A stretch of 64,000 nucleotides of DNA from Methylacidiphilales bacterium (lineage in GTDB: Bacteria > Verrucomicrobiota > Verrucomicrobiia > Methylacidiphilales > UBA1321). The position numbers and the translations under genes were made by a program. Below are positions 27,550-36,336 of this stretch, piece by piece. The stretch's first letter is position 1, and every line of letters starts with the position of its first letter. The DNA is taken from the NCBI GenBank assembly GCA_021272315.1, contig JAJSLI010000033.1, forward strand, positions 1 to 64,000, given 5' to 3'. Below the pieces are notes generated by a model. That model saw only the letters and a list, made by a program, of their open reading frames with translations. It ran no database searches and was not told the origin of the DNA.

Positions 27550-29622
27550 TTACTTGCTCTCACCATATGCCTCTCCGTATTTGTATTTTCCGGAGTAGGA
27601 ATAGCCGTGGTATTCATCAATGCTCCATGAGGGAACACAATTATAAATAATTCCAACAGGCCTGGCACGGGCCATCTCCAAAAAGGAGAGAGCCCGTCGA
27701 ACGGCATGCCGGGACGTGCTTTCAGCTTTCACCACAAGGCATATGGTTTGAACATAAGGAGCAATAAGTCGAGTATCACAAACCAAGATGATAGGTGGTG
27801 AATCGACCACCACGCGGTCATATTTGAGCAAGGCGCCTTCCAGCGTTTCGATGAATCCTTTGCCGCTGAGGAATTCCGCAGGGTTTGGACATTTGCCCCC
27901 CGTAAGCATAATGTCAAGATTCTCGACAACATTCCTATGAACAACCTCGCTCAGATTCACGCCTTTTGCCACATGCTCGGTGAGTCCTGGTCGATTATTT
28001 TCCAAATGAAACCGTGTCGGCACCCCTGGACGACGCAAATCCGCATCGATCAGCAAGGTCTTCAATCCGTGCTGCGCCAGAGATACGGCGTAATTGCAAC
28101 TGGTAAAGGTTTTACCTTCACCGGGTAGGGCGCTGCTAAACAAAGTGATGCGACGATCTTCCTCCTTGCCCACGAGTTCCAGTGCCGCCCAGAGATTCCG
28201 AATATTTTCGGCGGCAATGCCGGAGGGGTCGTCTATCAGCACGATGTCCTCGTATCTTTTGTCACCTGACGGGAAATTGCCGTCGGCTTTAGCCTCTCGT
28301 CGGGGACGCTTGGCCGCATTCGACCTCGAAATGAGCGGGATGGTCGCGATGACGGGCAGGTCGGTAAACTGCTCAACGTCTTCTGCGCTGCTGAATGTGG
28401 AATCAAGACGCTGCAACAACATGACGACGGCCATGCCCAAAATAAACCCGCCAAGGATACCACTGCAAATGACGCTGGGCGGGTTGGGATAAACGGGATG
28501 TGCCGGCAGATTGGCCGGATCCACCACCTTCACTTCAATCGGGGCCGATTCCGTTTGCACATCCTCTTCGCGCATCTGTTTTAGAAGACCGTCAAAGAGA
28601 GCTTGTTCCGTATCGACCTCGCTCTGAAGCACACTCGTACGGGCTTCGACCAACTTGAGTTCCGAGGCAATCAGATCATCCTGCGACTCCGGTGTCTGTG
28701 AATTTTCATTTTGAGTCCAATACGCCGCTTCGGTCGGAGAACTGGCGATCACTTTTTTTATTTCCGCGTCAAACCCAAGCTTGAGGTCGGCCATCAGGGA
28801 ACGCGCTTGGATGAGTTTGGGGTGCGCTTCTAGGTAACGTTGGGACAAATCATCGACAACCTTCTGCTGGTCATCGACCCGCTGCTTTTGTCGAAGCGCT
28901 TCCTTATAAATTTCCAGTCCATCCGCAGACTTTTGTAGGCTGAGTTTGGTGCGATTCACCTCATCAAGCAAAAACGTTCTTTTGGCGCTCGACGTTCCGA
29001 TGTCGGTTTCCGCGCTTGACGCAATAAACTGGTTGACCACGCTCATCGCCAGCTTCTGCGCAGCCTCCGGAACGGGATTTTTCACGCTGACATCAATCAA
29101 TCGCGTTCCCCGTCGGAGGACTACGGAAGTTGCCGTTTGTATCTTGTTGGCCAACTCTTCGTTGGATGGGCGCGCAGCTCCCGAATCCTGGGCCGGAACA
29201 ATATTGGTATCTTGCAGGATGGCGGGATCGTTTGCCACTCGGTCATAGAGACTGTCCAACTTTAAACTTTGCGTGATGGTATTGAGAATGTCGTCACCCC
29301 TGAGATCGTCTTCACCGTTACTGGCATTGTTCGGGTTATAATCACGCTCTTCTTGCTGGGCTACCCGCAGAACAATTGTTGATTGATAAATAGGGGTGGC
29401 CTTCATCACGTAACCAATGGCAATAAGGAGGCCCGCTATGACAGAGAGACCGATGATCCAGAGGTGTCTGAAAACAAAATGAAATTTCGAGAGCAAGCTG
29501 CGCTCCGGCCGGATATCCGGTTGTTCCGGACTGTCCGCAATTTCCATTGCGGCGGGATCAGGTTCCGGGGATCCCGCCTTGGCGCGCGCCAAGGGCAAAT
29601 GATTTCGTTTGTTCAGGGCCAT
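27550..29622 (-). CDS. Wzc-like polysaccharide co-polymerase/tyrosine autokinase
   Basis: An inner-membrane protein of 690 residues controlling polymer length and export. A Wzz domain begins after the first membrane segment (about 52-72), followed by a long periplasmic coiled-coil region, then PAHPVYPNPP and a second membrane segment. The cytoplasmic BY-kinase domain has Walker A in SALPGEGKTF, Walker A' in TLLIDADLRRPG and Walker B in VVVDSPP. The C-terminus is a tyrosine cluster (YHGYSYSGKYKYGEAYGESK) for autophosphorylation. The ATG at 29622 comes one base after the upstream gene's stop codon, so translation is coupled with the Wza-like gene. Confidence 0.93.
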   Translation of the reverse strand: MALNKRNHLPLARAKAGSPEPDPAAMEIADSPEQPDIRPERSLLSKFHFVFRHLWIIGLSVIAGLLIAIGYVMKATPIYQSTIVLRVAQQEERDYNPNNASNGEDDLRGDDILNTITQSLKLDSLYDRVANDPAILQDTNIVPAQDSGAARPSNEELANKIQTATSVVLRRGTRLIDVSVKNPVPEAAQKLAMSVVNQFIASSAETDIGTSSAKRTFLLDEVNRTKLSLQKSADGLEIYKEALRQKQRVDDQQKVVDDLSQRYLEAHPKLIQARSLMADLKLGFDAEIKKVIASSPTEAAYWTQNENSQTPESQDDLIASELKLVEARTSVLQSEVDTEQALFDGLLKQMREEDVQTESAPIEVKVVDPANLPAHPVYPNPPSVICSGILGGFILGMAVVMLLQRLDSTFSSAEDVEQFTDLPVIATIPLISRSNAAKRPRREAKADGNFPSGDKRYEDIVLIDDPSGIAAENIRNLWAALELVGKEEDRRITLFSSALPGEGKTFTSCNYAVSLAQHGLKTLLIDADLRRPGVPTRFHLENNRPGLTEHVAKGVNLSEVVHRNVVENLDIMLTGGKCPNPAEFLSGKGFIETLEGALLKYDRVVVDSPPIILVCDTRLIAPYVQTICLVVKAESTSRHAVRRALSFLEMARARPVGIIYNCVPSWSIDEYHGYSYSGKYKYGEAYGESK

Positions 29623-29623
29623 T

Positions 29624-30271
29624 TTAGAAAATCCTCTGTCGAACCGTGATGGTATCGCCTGGTTGCACGTAAAACGGCTTGACCGTGCTGTCATGCGCCA
29701 GCTTTCTGGCATCGACCTCAAGAATTTCATCCTTGCCGTTGACTAATCGTCTTACGATGACGCGAAGATCGGCCAGATCGGTAAATCCACCCGCCAGCGC
29801 GATGGCCCCCAACAAATCCAAGCTCCCTTCCTGCGGAATTTCAATTTCGCCCGGCTTTTTAACTTCGCCCAGAATGGTGACCGTCTGTATGGCGTAACTT
29901 GAAACCGTGAGGGTTACCTGCGGATTTCTGATGAAGCGTTCGTCCACCAGCAGTCGGCGAATTTCCTCCGTCGCCTGTCCAATCGTCCTGCCCGCCAACG
30001 GCACAGCGCCCAAAAGAGGAAACCGGATGGTGCCGTTCTTTTCGATCCGCGTTTCCGTCGTCAAATCATCTTCCCCATAAACCGTGATTTTAACCACGTC
30101 GTCGCAACGCAGCAGCACGCCCTCATCGACACTGAGCATTCTCGGCTGACTTGCCTCCGGAAGAGATGGCGCGGAATTGGTACTTTGAGCGATAACCGAA
30201 GCAGCGGGGAAAAGATATGGCAAGGCGCAGAGAACTCTCAATGCCACATGGCCGATTCTTGTTTTGATCAT
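29624..30271 (-). CDS. Wza-like polysaccharide export protein
   Basis: A periplasmic/outer-membrane export protein of 215 residues with an N-terminal signal peptide (to about residue 28). It contains the Poly_export domain (VLLRCDDVVKITVYGEDDL, then GTIRFPLLGAVPLAGRT) and an SLBB domain (ILGEVKKPGEIEIP, then LLGAIALAGGFTDLADL), ending in FYVQPGDTITVRQRIF. It lacks the C-terminal transmembrane helix of E. coli Wza and is shorter, as is common in this type of cluster. No lipobox Cys is evident. With the downstream Wzc-like kinase and the upstream beta-barrel protein it would form the export channel. Confidence 0.9.
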   Translation of the reverse strand: MIKTRIGHVALRVLCALPYLFPAASVIAQSTNSAPSLPEASQPRMLSVDEGVLLRCDDVVKITVYGEDDLTTETRIEKNGTIRFPLLGAVPLAGRTIGQATEEIRRLLVDERFIRNPQVTLTVSSYAIQTVTILGEVKKPGEIEIPQEGSLDLLGAIALAGGFTDLADLRVIVRRLVNGKDEILEVDARKLAHDSTVKPFYVQPGDTITVRQRIF

Positions 30272-30323
30272 GATTCAAGCGGGAACCTAATTCAATTGAC
30301 CATGATTAGCAGGCTTAAAATCA

Positions 30324-30346
30324 GCATTCATTAAAAAAATAAATGC
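30324..30346 (-). other. Stem-loop between fecR-domain and wza-like genes
   Basis: GCATTTATT and AATGAATGC pair over nine positions (one T-G wobble) around a five-T loop. It lies in the 122-base gap downstream of the FecR-domain gene. No T-run follows the stem, so this may protect or process the transcript rather than end it. Confidence 0.35.
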
Positions 30347-30393
30347 CTGAGTCAACCCCTTGGACCTAGGCCCTCATTCTTGCGAGAGCAGGC

Positions 30394-31182
30394 TTATGTG
30401 GGGCCGGGGGGGCCGGGAGGGGCGGGAGGGGCGGGAGGAGCGCCCGTGCTACCGTTGGGGGACACCGTTTCGTTACTGGAAGTATTGGCCGGATTGCTAT
30501 TATTGCTATCGACCGGATTGATCGTGAAAGTGCCTCCACCGCCGCCGCCATTACTACCACCCCCAAGCGCGGCCACGATCTCAGCGATCTCGCCCTGGGA
30601 AAGTTTGCCTGTAACGATGGTGACTCCGTCCGGCGAAGTTGTGACCTGACCTCCGGGAACCAGAACGATTTTACCATTGGGAAGGGTTATCCGCACAACG
30701 CCGTCAACCGTCTCGACCGAAACACCGGCGCTGGGCGTAAAGCTGATCACCCAGTCCGTGCCGATAGCTTTCGACGTTCCCATTGGCGTCGCGACGCGAA
30801 AATCGGAGTTGCCATCATGCTTGGCCAAGTGGCAAAGAAGCTTCCCCTCCTTGAGGGTGAGCCTGATTTTGCGGGTCTTGACTCCACTCGCTGATTGCGA
30901 ATATTCGAGAGAGGAAATGACCACGTCAGTTCCCGGAGTGACGACCGTGGTTGCGCCCGGCATCAATTTCAAGAGGGCACTGCTGTCCGCGTTCGCATGG
31001 ACCAGGCTTCCAGTCGCGATGATATCGCCCGCCTTTATTCTTTTAGACTTTCCCGAGGAGTCGGTCGCATAGACGTTGCCGCTCACCTTGTCAACGGTGG
31101 CGGCGACAGTCTCGGCATGCAGCACAATCCCGGATGCGCCCAAAATTAGGAATAGAACCCAGATCGCGGATTTTAATTTCAT
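30394..31182 (-). CDS. Exported FecR-domain protein with Gly/Pro-rich tail
   Basis: A 262-residue protein with a signal peptide (about 1-23). Residues 30-170 resemble a FecR domain: VDKVSGNVYATD, ALLKLMPGATTVVTPGTDVVI, LKEGKLLCHL, DFRVATPMGTSKAIGTDWVI and VETVDGVVRITLPNG. The C-terminal 60 residues are low complexity: GGGSNGGGGGG, then an Asn/Ser-rich linker, then PPAPPAPPGPPGPT at the end. Here FecR is not paired with a FecI sigma factor. Such stand-alone periplasmic FecR proteins often occur in polysaccharide export clusters, perhaps binding the glycan or peptidoglycan; this role is inference. Confidence 0.85.
   Translation of the reverse strand: MKLKSAIWVLFLILGASGIVLHAETVAATVDKVSGNVYATDSSGKSKRIKAGDIIATGSLVHANADSSALLKLMPGATTVVTPGTDVVISSLEYSQSASGVKTRKIRLTLKEGKLLCHLAKHDGNSDFRVATPMGTSKAIGTDWVISFTPSAGVSVETVDGVVRITLPNGKIVLVPGGQVTTSPDGVTIVTGKLSQGEIAEIVAALGGGSNGGGGGGTFTINPVDSNNSNPANTSSNETVSPNGSTGAPPAPPAPPGPPGPT
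30400..30436 (+). other. Potential G-quadruplex in the 3' end of the FecR-domain gene
   Basis: At least seven runs of three or more G, separated by one or two bases, lie on the plus strand, which is the template strand of the gene. They encode the Pro-rich tail. The pattern satisfies the usual G3+N1-7 rule several times over. Confidence 0.5.
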
Positions 31183-31202
31183 AAGTTTATTATGTTTGGC
31201 GA

Positions 31203-32543
31203 CTAGTACGAAAACGAAGCCGAGACTCCAACTTGATTGTCAGTGAAGGAAAAGTTGCTAAAACTGGAGTCGTCCTTTTGGTATTTGTAGAAAATCGAAG
31301 CCTTCAGCCACGAATTGGGATCCCAGTCGAACCCGGTGGTCGCATAATAGTAGTCATCGTCGCGAGCCGGCCCGGTTAAATCGATGCCTGCGCCTTGATA
31401 ACTATCATTCTCGTATCCAAATCCGACATTATAATAAAATTTTTGGAGAAACCGTTGACGTCCGATGAGCGAAACGCTGGTGGCGATGTAATCCTGGCCG
31501 TAGAAATTGTAGGACGGGTCAAATTGACGCTGCCCGACTAATGTTATGTTTGTGTTGATAAAAGGCTGATAGGTCCCGGAAAGGGAAAACACCGGCTCAA
31601 CCGTATCCCCGGTAACTGATCCTGAATATTCACGGACTTCCGCTCCGGCGGACAGGTTAAAGGAAAGCTTTCCACTATAGAGATAGTTTACCCGGGCAAG
31701 CATCTGTTGGTAAGTTTGGCTGGGAGCCCCGTAGCCGAGATCCAGCCAACCAACCGTCGGACCGAAACCTATGCTTAACTTGGGATCGAGTTGATAGAGG
31801 AAATAGGCATCTGCGGCCCATTCGTTGCTGTAAGAAAATCCAGCCGTCTCATAGTCGGTAAGCGTTTGGGTAAAATCACCAATAACGGACAGCTTGTCGG
31901 AATAATTGTAGTCCGCTGATGCCTTGGTTACATAGACGCTGCTGGTCACCAGGTTGCCTGCTGCGGCGGAGGTGGCGCTTTCGCGCGCATAGGTCTGCTC
32001 CAGTCCCAAGGCAAGTTTGGAAAAGCGATACTGGTAGAGGAGGCCTGCTCTCTGGTTAAAGGAATCCTGTCCGGAGTGATCGGCGTATATGTCAACCGAA
32101 GGCGCATAGAAAATATCGAAATAACTTGCGTCGATGGCCTTGTCGTTGCCGATTTTGTATTCGCCCAAGAGACTTATTTGGGTGATGAAGTCTGAAACTT
32201 TGTTGGGCTGAACGAAAATGTTGTCGTCATAAACCTCAGATACGGTTGCTATGAACAGAATGGGCAAGTGTCCGCTTTCCATAAAGGGGGCGGAACTGGG
32301 GGAGGTTGTCGGAGCCAAGGCATTTGACGGGGAGGCGTAGGTTCCTGAAGGAGCCACGATGCCTTCTGGCGACGAATAGGTCCCTGAAGGCGCCGCGATG
32401 CCGGTACCTGTGTCTGGTACGTCCGCAAAGAGAGAAGAAAAGAAGCCAAGCAAGACACCGGAAACCAGGCAGGTCATTCCCCTGCGCCACGAGATCCCAA
32501 GACGGTGTTGGCCATTAATCATCCATTTGCTTGTTTTTTTCAT
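31203..32543 (-). CDS. Outer-membrane beta-barrel protein of the polysaccharide locus
   Basis: A protein of about 446 residues with a signal peptide ending near SLFA. A short low-complexity part follows with two copies of APSGTY(S/A)SP. The remaining 350 residues alternate in the pattern of beta-strands (VSEVYDDNIFVQPN, YRFSKLALGLEQTYARES, and so on) and end in VGVSASFSY, a C-terminal aromatic BAM recognition signal. It resembles the outer-membrane beta-barrel proteins found beside Wza/Wzc genes in exopolysaccharide clusters and may form or assist the outer channel. An AGGAG sequence favours the ATG at 32543 (9-base spacing) over one at 32549. Confidence 0.82.
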   Translation of the reverse strand: MKKTSKWMINGQHRLGISWRRGMTCLVSGVLLGFFSSLFADVPDTGTGIAAPSGTYSSPEGIVAPSGTYASPSNALAPTTSPSSAPFMESGHLPILFIATVSEVYDDNIFVQPNKVSDFITQISLLGEYKIGNDKAIDASYFDIFYAPSVDIYADHSGQDSFNQRAGLLYQYRFSKLALGLEQTYARESATSAAAGNLVTSSVYVTKASADYNYSDKLSVIGDFTQTLTDYETAGFSYSNEWAADAYFLYQLDPKLSIGFGPTVGWLDLGYGAPSQTYQQMLARVNYLYSGKLSFNLSAGAEVREYSGSVTGDTVEPVFSLSGTYQPFINTNITLVGQRQFDPSYNFYGQDYIATSVSLIGRQRFLQKFYYNVGFGYENDSYQGAGIDLTGPARDDDYYYATTGFDWDPNSWLKASIFYKYQKDDSSFSNFSFTDNQVGVSASFSY

Positions 32544-32597
32544 ATTCATTTTCTCCTCTGTCCGCCCGAAATTCAACCCTGCGGGGAGCTAGGTGAC

Positions 32598-32614
32598 CAC
32601 TCTTTTGAAGAGTG
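32598..32614. promoter_or_regulatory. Stem-loop in the leader of the beta-barrel gene
   Basis: CACTCTT-TTG-AAGAGTG is a perfect 7-bp stem in the gap between the WecA-like and beta-barrel genes, about 55 bases before the latter's start. On the plus strand it is followed by a T-run (catttttt). It could act as a leader hairpin or partial terminator. Confidence 0.35.
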
Positions 32615-32717
32615 TGCAAGCATTTTTTGGGCTTACTTTTCATCAGGGGGTGGTTTTGTTGATTTATCAGGCTGTTTTATTACGTAATACGTTTAAGAAC
32701 AATAAGATGCGATTTAT

Positions 32718-34292
32718 TCATTCGGTGAATTCGAGCTTGCGATCCAATGATTTTGGCCGTGCCGGGGCATACAAACGAACAAATTTCTTTTGCGGAGAAC
32801 TTCCAGGGATAGGAGCCTTCGATAGAAACTCCACCGGGGTCTTGTTTATCATCCACCAGCGTGAGGCGGCCTTGTACCAAGTTTCGGACGCCAAGTCGCT
32901 GAGCAGATCGAAGAGCATTTCCGACATGACTGTTTTATCCGCATCAAACTCAATCACCGTACCATGGTTTAGCTCATGGGAGCCATGGCGCATTTCGGCC
33001 GCCCTCTCTTGAAAATCCTCTGACTCCCAAATTTTGATGCCATCGGGCAGGACAAGCTTCACCCTCGAGAACCCGAGCTTGCAAACCACAAACTGGTAAT
33101 CCCGCCAAAGTTCTTCGACCGAGCCCTGTCTTTCGACTTCCATTTCGAGCCATCGGCTCAGGGTGAGCGCGTAGCGGGTTTCCTTCCGCAAGGCGAGTGA
33201 TTTACCCAGGCGACTACCGATTGTAAACCAGTTTCTAGTGTACCCGGAAAGATGGCCGGAAACGATCAAAACTAAAAAAAGCAACCCCGTGAAGAGAGGC
33301 AACAGGCGTCCTTGCCAGTAGAAAACGCTTAGGGCCAGAACCAGGCAAACCAAGGAAACCGTGTATAGGCTCAAAACAGCCCGTTCACGTGAAAATCCCA
33401 CGGTTATCAAATGGTGGTGAATGTGCTTCCTGTCCGGACGAAAAACAGGCAACCCGGGCAAACCGCGGCGCAGGACCGCAAGACTGGCGTCGACCAAGGG
33501 CAAAGCCAAGGCGAAGGTGGGTGCGATGAGGGCGGCGACCACCGTGCCCTTGTTAGAGTTTACAATTGAGAGGATGCCGATCAAAAAGCCGATAAAATAA
33601 GCGCCGCCGTCTCCCATGTAAATTTTGGCCGGGGGATAATTGAATTTGAGAAAGCCGAGCAAAGCTCCTGCGACGCCGACGGCCAGCAGCATGACAAAGC
33701 TTGAGTTGGCACTTCCCAGATTTGCCAGCAGGACCATCAACATGAGGCAGATACCGCCAGCCAGCCCGTCAATGCCATCGATCAGGTTGATCAGGTTCGT
33801 AAGCGTGACAAGCCATAAAACCGTGGCAATAAAACTAAAGACAACTCCCAAGGCAAGATCGGTCTCTGTAACCGGATTTTTTATAATCTCAATTCGGATG
33901 TCACTGAAATAAACGGCCGCGGCAATGGCAATTTGCGCAATTAATTTCCATTGGGCGCGCAGGGAGCGCAAATCATCCCAAAAACCAAGCGCAAACATGG
34001 CGAGTGAACTCAAGACAATAATGCCCAGGGTGGTCGCGCCGGATGAAGACGGTCTCTGCCAAAAATAGACGGCCAGAGCAACGACAACAAAGGCAAGAAC
34101 CAAGCCGACCCCTCCCAAGCGGGGCACCGTTGTCTGGTTGGCATGATGAAAATCTCTTCCACCCTGTGCGTTATCACGGGCGCTGAACCAATAACAAAGA
34201 ATATAGGAGATTGTGCCCCAGCAAATGCAGAATCCCAGGGCGAGAAAAACTGTTAGTTCCAACCAGTTGACGTGTGCGAATGATCCCATCAT
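32718..34292 (-). CDS. WecA/MraY-family lipid-phosphate sugar-1-phosphate transferase with C-terminal extension
   Basis: Initiates glycan synthesis by moving a HexNAc-1-phosphate from a UDP-sugar to undecaprenyl phosphate. The core (about 1-350) has around ten membrane segments and the family motifs: ALGFWDDL with the Asp pair, NLIDGIDGLAGG, YMGDGGAYFIG and PDRKHIHHHL (HxHHH). After the last membrane segment a soluble extension of about 175 residues follows that WecA lacks; it contains SRWLEMEVERQGSVEELWRD and KTVMSEMLFDLLSDL and is probably cytoplasmic. The ATG at 34292 is chosen because an AGGAG sits 7 bases upstream. It heads the minus-strand group beta-barrel, FecR, Wza, Wzc. Confidence 0.92.
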   Translation of the reverse strand: MMGSFAHVNWLELTVFLALGFCICWGTISYILCYWFSARDNAQGGRDFHHANQTTVPRLGGVGLVLAFVVVALAVYFWQRPSSSGATTLGIIVLSSLAMFALGFWDDLRSLRAQWKLIAQIAIAAAVYFSDIRIEIIKNPVTETDLALGVVFSFIATVLWLVTLTNLINLIDGIDGLAGGICLMLMVLLANLGSANSSFVMLLAVGVAGALLGFLKFNYPPAKIYMGDGGAYFIGFLIGILSIVNSNKGTVVAALIAPTFALALPLVDASLAVLRRGLPGLPVFRPDRKHIHHHLITVGFSRERAVLSLYTVSLVCLVLALSVFYWQGRLLPLFTGLLFLVLIVSGHLSGYTRNWFTIGSRLGKSLALRKETRYALTLSRWLEMEVERQGSVEELWRDYQFVVCKLGFSRVKLVLPDGIKIWESEDFQERAAEMRHGSHELNHGTVIEFDADKTVMSEMLFDLLSDLASETWYKAASRWWMINKTPVEFLSKAPIPGSSPQKKFVRLYAPARPKSLDRKLEFTE

Positions 34293-34645
34293 TTGTAATC
34301 TCCTGCCCGACATGAAAGGTGCTAACACGGCACTAGCCGGAAAGTTTTACTTCTTCAGCAAATTAAACAAGTTAAGATTTATCGCTAGCCAAAAATCATT
34401 AAGGTTTATTAGATTTTCAAAATGCGGCCATGCTGGCATAAAAGGATGATAGGGAAATGAACCGAGGCGCGAACAACGGACCTGCAGTGGCAGGAGGCAA
34501 GGCTAAGTGAGGAATGAGCAACGAAAAGCTCGGTCTAAATACCCTGAGCCTCCTTTCCAGACACCCCCTCAAGACATAGCCTTGACCGCTCCCCAGCGAC
34601 GGAAAACAATCACTTATGTCATCGTCCGCATCGCCGAAAAGCCTG
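34293..34645. other. Intergenic control region between wecA-like and nusG-like genes
   Basis: About 350 bases with no gene on either strand, AT-rich in its left half. It must hold promoters for two divergent units: the WecA-to-Wzc group on the minus strand and the NusG-like gene on the plus strand. I do not see an ops/JUMPstart-type element of the E. coli kind. Confidence 0.5.
34582..34610 (+). promoter_or_regulatory. Probable promoter of the nusG-like gene
   Basis: TTGACC (34582-34587) and AACAAT (34605-34610) are spaced by 17 bases. Transcription would begin near 34617, which makes the ATG at 34616 unlikely and favours the one at 34646. Confidence 0.45.
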
Positions 34646-35200
34646 ATGGAAAATGTGAACGAGGTTGCCAACCCCAACCAGGCTTGGTTTTGCCTTCATT
34701 CCCAAGCCAAGCACGAGCATATCGTAGCGGCGCATCTGAGGAAGATGGAGAACGTCGACGTTTTCCTACCGCGGATTCGCTTTAAACGGGCAACCCGTCA
34801 AGGCATGGTTTGGGTCACGGAAGCCCTGTTTCCAGGGTACCTCTTTACGCGTTTCGATTGGAAGACCTCCCTGCGCCAGGTGCAGGCCGTCTCCGGCGCC
34901 CGGGGCATTGTTCATTTTGGCGACCATTGGCCGGTGATTCCCGAGCAAACCATGGAGGAACTCCGCCAAGTCATCGGGCCAGCCGAACTGCATACCATTA
35001 CCCAGGGATTCGCCCCCGGCGACACGGTGCGTGTTGCCGATGGCACATTGCGCGGTTTACATGCCGTGATTTCGCGCGTCCTGCCCGGACGGGAACGGGT
35101 GGCTGTCCTGATGGAACTGCTGGGACGGCAGACCATGGTCGAACTCAAGACGAGTTCGGTGATCAAGGAAGGCGATAAACGGGCGGAGATTTTGTTATAG
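34646..35200 (+). CDS. NusG paralogue (RfaH/LoaP-like antitermination factor)
   Basis: A specialised NusG-family elongation factor of about 184 residues. The N-terminal NGN domain starts WFCLHSQAKHEHIVAAHL and includes LFPGYLFTRFD; the C-terminal KOW domain is FAPGDTVRVADGTLRGLHAV. Such paralogues (RfaH, UpxY, LoaP) keep RNA polymerase running through long polysaccharide operons, and its place inside this locus fits that role. It stands alone on the plus strand between two minus-strand gene groups. The start at 34646 rather than 34616 follows from the promoter position; this is not certain. Confidence 0.88.
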   Translation: MENVNEVANPNQAWFCLHSQAKHEHIVAAHLRKMENVDVFLPRIRFKRATRQGMVWVTEALFPGYLFTRFDWKTSLRQVQAVSGARGIVHFGDHWPVIPEQTMEELRQVIGPAELHTITQGFAPGDTVRVADGTLRGLHAVISRVLPGRERVAVLMELLGRQTMVELKTSSVIKEGDKRAEILL

Positions 35201-35236
35201 CCGCATTGTCGCCGGCGCTCGTGACCGGAGAGAAAG

Positions 35237-36325
35237 CTACTTGCTTAAAATAGCCTCCCATCGATCAACTGCCTGCTGACGGACGAAGTTTGTGGCTGTG
35301 GGCTCGACTGGTTGATCGTGAGATTCCCGTTCAAATATTCCCTGTAGCCACGCGGAGATCGCCTCAGCCTCGTCAACGGCAAAAACGCCATGCCGCCTTT
35401 CCAGGGAAAGTCTTTGAGCGGTCTTGCCATCGGTGTCGCCAATCCAAAGAATCCTTCTCCCGGAGATCTCGGCAAGCGTGAGCTTGCTCGGCAAAAGAAG
35501 CCCTTTCATGTCCATCCGACGGGTGACGACGAGAACCTCGGATTGCGTGAGAGATTCCCCGAGCTTTGCCAGAGGGACGGGAGCGCGCCATTGCACCTGG
35601 AGCAACCCCAGGTTGGCCGCCGCGTCCTGGCTGGGAAGAAACTGCGGGCCTTGGCCTTGGAGTATGAGATCAGCCTGAACCCGCCGGTCCTCAAGCTTCT
35701 TCTGAATTTGAAGCAAAACCTGAATCTCATGGGCCCGCCCAAAGTTTCCGGAATAGAGCCAGCAGCGGTTTGTTTTTTGGCCGTTTTTGATGGAAGGCCA
35801 GATGACTTCCGGAGGGAAAGGTCCGATCACGACAGAATCAATCCCGTAGACCTCCCGGAGATAATCGCGCATATCCTCATCGAGAGTGATGACCTGACTT
35901 GCTCCCCGATAGGCCCGGCGTATCAAAACGCTGAGCAAATGCGCCAGGGTTCCGTCCTTCAATTCTCCCAGGCGCACGCCGACGTCGGGATAAACATCCA
36001 TGACCCAATGAAAGTGTTTGGCCCGATGCATCTTGGCCGCGATCCCGGCCGTAACCGCCAGACACGCGGGCGAGGTCATCGAAATGACGGCGTCCACCTT
36101 GGGATGCCCAAGACTTCGGCACAATAAAATCAAATGGGACAAACCCTCTTGAAGAAGCCGCCCAAGCCCTCGTCGCGGCTTCCCGTAGGAAGCGCCGGTG
36201 ACAAGCACTCGCACCACATGTCCGCGCTTCTCAAGCTCTGCTCCAAGTTCGGCGAGAATACGTCCGGTCGGCGCTCCCGAGGCAAAGCCAAACTGGTTGA
36301 TTAAAAGCAGCTTCATCAGCAGCAT
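35237..36325 (-). CDS. Family 4-like glycosyltransferase
   Basis: A GT-B fold transferase of about 362 residues. It opens KLLLINQFGFASGAPTGRIL, typical of the GT4 N-terminal Rossmann domain, has YSGNFGRAHEIQVLL at the interdomain start and GLLLPSKLTLAEISGRRILW in the donor-binding part, which resembles WbuB-type transferases. The frame runs 120 codons further upstream, but that part overlaps the ElyC-like gene and is not protein-like, so the ATG at 36325 (or 36316) is the start. Acceptor and donor sugars are unknown. Last gene of the long minus-strand operon. Confidence 0.85.
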   Translation of the reverse strand: MLLMKLLLINQFGFASGAPTGRILAELGAELEKRGHVVRVLVTGASYGKPRRGLGRLLQEGLSHLILLCRSLGHPKVDAVISMTSPACLAVTAGIAAKMHRAKHFHWVMDVYPDVGVRLGELKDGTLAHLLSVLIRRAYRGASQVITLDEDMRDYLREVYGIDSVVIGPFPPEVIWPSIKNGQKTNRCWLYSGNFGRAHEIQVLLQIQKKLEDRRVQADLILQGQGPQFLPSQDAAANLGLLQVQWRAPVPLAKLGESLTQSEVLVVTRRMDMKGLLLPSKLTLAEISGRRILWIGDTDGKTAQRLSLERRHGVFAVDEAEAISAWLQGIFERESHDQPVEPTATNFVRQQAVDRWEAILSK

Positions 36326-36336
36326 CCGGACGCCCG

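Noticed and set aside
30394-31182. FecI/FecR iron-signalling pair
   Set aside because: No ECF sigma factor or TonB receptor gene is adjacent; the FecR-domain protein is embedded in a polysaccharide export group.
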